From positions 1 through 12,911 of the forward strand of contig JAGHBN010000125.1 in the NCBI GenBank assembly GCA_021160985.1: a stretch of DNA of 12,911 bases, written 5' to 3'. The notes beneath the pieces were generated by a model, which made no database searches, had not been told where the DNA came from, and saw only the letters and a program-made list of their open reading frames with translations. The position numbers were made by a program, and so were the translations under genes. Origin of the DNA: Thermococcus sp. GTDB lineage: Archaea > Methanobacteriota_B > Thermococci > Thermococcales > Thermococcaceae. Position 1 is the first letter of the stretch. Each line of letters opens with the position of its first letter. Positions 12,591 to 12,911 of this stretch are shown here, piece after piece.

Positions 12591-12600
12591 CCTTAAAAAT
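12591..12600 (-). promoter_or_regulatory. TATA box for the ferritin-like/VIT1 gene
   Basis: The - strand reads ATTTTTAAGG about 30 bases upstream of ATG 12561, so transcription should start near 12571, some 10 bases before the gene. No clear iron-repressor palindrome is visible next to it. Confidence 0.5.
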
Positions 12601-12660
12601 GTGTACCGGTGTCCGCGCTCCCCTTACTCGAGTTTTGAATGCGGAAATGTGAGTAGTTAA

Positions 12661-12669
12661 CTTTTTAAA
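12661..12669 (+). promoter_or_regulatory. Distal TATA-like box upstream of EF-1alpha
   Basis: CTTTTTAAA on the + strand would start transcription near 12689, just before a strong hairpin and a 24-codon frame. It may be a distal promoter of the EF-1alpha gene or the promoter of a small RNA. It could also be read on the other strand (GTTTAAAAAG). Confidence 0.4.
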
Positions 12670-12701
12670 CCCGCTTCGTAACTTAGCCACGGAACTCATG
12701 A

Positions 12702-12741
12702 GGCCTCCCCGAAAAAGGCGGGTTTCCCGCCCGAGGGGGCC
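12702..12741 (+). ncRNA. Strong hairpin, possible structured leader or small RNA
   Basis: An inner stem GGCGGG-TTT-CCCGCC (12717-12731, six perfect pairs) stacks on an outer stem of 12702-12711 with 12732-12741: nine of ten positions pair, one of them a T-G wobble, with C12709-A12734 mismatched. The only break is a five-A bulge (12712-12716). A + strand transcript from the box at 12661 would carry it. It lies 11 bases upstream of the proximal EF-1alpha TATA box. It is not a kink-turn, and no C/D boxes are present. The RNA identity is unproven. Confidence 0.35.
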
Positions 12742-12752
12742 GAGGTTCGAAA

Positions 12753-12763
12753 GATTTAAAAAG
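12753..12763 (+). promoter_or_regulatory. Proximal promoter of EF-1alpha
   Basis: GATTTAAAAAG is a strong archaeal TATA box with purine-rich CGAAA before it. The expected start is near 12783, giving a leader of about 28 bases that includes GGAGGTG at 12797-12803. Confidence 0.65.
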
Positions 12764-12810
12764 CCATCCTAGTCAACGAGACTAGACCAAAATATAGGAG
12801 GTGTTTGAAA

Positions 12811-12911
12811 ATGGCTAAGGAGAAGCCACACATTAACATTGTGTTTATAGGCCACGTCGACCACGGAAAGAGCACCACCATCGGAAGGCTGCTCTTCGAC
12901 ACCGCCAACAT
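12811..12911 (+). CDS. tuf: Translation elongation factor 1-alpha, N-terminal part
   Basis: The first 33 codons of the GTPase that brings aminoacyl-tRNA to the ribosomal A site (aEF1A, the archaeal counterpart of EF-Tu). The N-terminus MAKEKPHINIVFIGHVDHGK contains the P-loop GHVDHGKST (residues 14-22), followed by TIGRLLFDTAN, which is diagnostic of the archaeal/eukaryotic type rather than bacterial EF-Tu. ATG 12811 has GGAGGTG 7 bases upstream. The gene is cut by the window end, so switch regions and later domains are not visible. Confidence 0.97.
   Translation, partial: MAKEKPHINIVFIGHVDHGKSTTIGRLLFDTAN

Larger units (their letters stand above)
12698..12772 (+). other. 24-codon Arg/Pro-rich ORF overlapping the hairpin
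   Basis: ATG 12698 to TAG 12770-12772 encodes 24 residues beginning MRPPRKRRVSRPRG and ending FKKPS, extremely basic. The frame begins about nine bases after the transcript start expected from the box at 12661, so it could be translated from a nearly leaderless mRNA. It has no ribosome binding site, and its sequence is constrained by the hairpin, so chance is a serious alternative. It does not match eL41 or any small ribosomal protein I can recall. Confidence 0.25.

Noticed and set aside
12702..12741. Kink-turn or H/ACA guide RNA in the EF-1alpha upstream hairpin
   Set aside because: The bulge is GAAAAA opposite CGA and lacks the tandem G-A pairs after a three-base bulge. No ACA tail at the right distance, and no C or D boxes.
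1..12911. CRISPR array or insertion sequence
   Set aside because: No regularly spaced repeats, no transposase frame, and no terminal inverted repeats with target duplication were seen.

Overview
The window looks like a chromosomal segment from a hyperthermophilic euryarchaeon of the Thermococcales, most likely a moderately GC-rich Thermococcus. The evidence is the set of archaeal/eukaryote-type information genes (eL37, Sm-like protein, TrmY, alpha2-type GlyRS, EF-1alpha), G+C-rich archaeal codon use, GGAGGTG/GGTGG ribosome binding sites, and TATA boxes of the TTTAWA type about 25 bases ahead of the inferred transcript starts. Gene density is high: no stretch of more than 300 bases lacks a gene or gene remnant.

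Layout. Positions 3-167 hold the C-terminal end of an unrecognised + strand gene. Positions 271-2716 (- strand) hold a two-gene unit: a small basic membrane protein, then an APC-type amino acid permease fused to two UspA domains. A second, unrelated (AAAP-type) amino acid permease follows at 2863-3969 (-). A DUF167 protein (-) and the tRNA methyltransferase TrmY (+) diverge from a 57-base region around 4389. TrmY runs tail-to-tail into a DUF402 protein (-), which lies just downstream of glycyl-tRNA synthetase (-) in a probable operon. Positions 7363-8586 (-) hold a secreted-protein gene broken by two compensating frameshifts, followed upstream by an AT-rich spacer. From 8858 the + strand carries the Sm-like protein and ribosomal protein eL37 (a translation/RNA operon), a MATE multidrug exporter, and a vapBC toxin-antitoxin pair. 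A ferritin-like/VIT1 iron transporter fusion lies on the - strand at 11467-12561. After a 249-base intergenic region with a strong hairpin, the EF-1alpha gene begins and is cut by the window end.

Functionally the window mixes translation genes (glyS, trmY, lsm, rpl37e, EF-1alpha) with membrane transport (two amino acid permeases, MATE, VIT1-like). Its accessory material is the vapBC pair and the decayed secreted protein. I see no CRISPR array, insertion sequence, tRNA or rRNA. The best candidates for something undescribed are the broken secreted protein, whose C-terminal half has a pattern like a membrane-inserting beta-hairpin; the hairpin with its own upstream TATA-like box and a 24-codon basic ORF ahead of EF-1alpha; and the small basic membrane protein translationally coupled to the permease-Usp fusion. 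All three are inferences from sequence alone.
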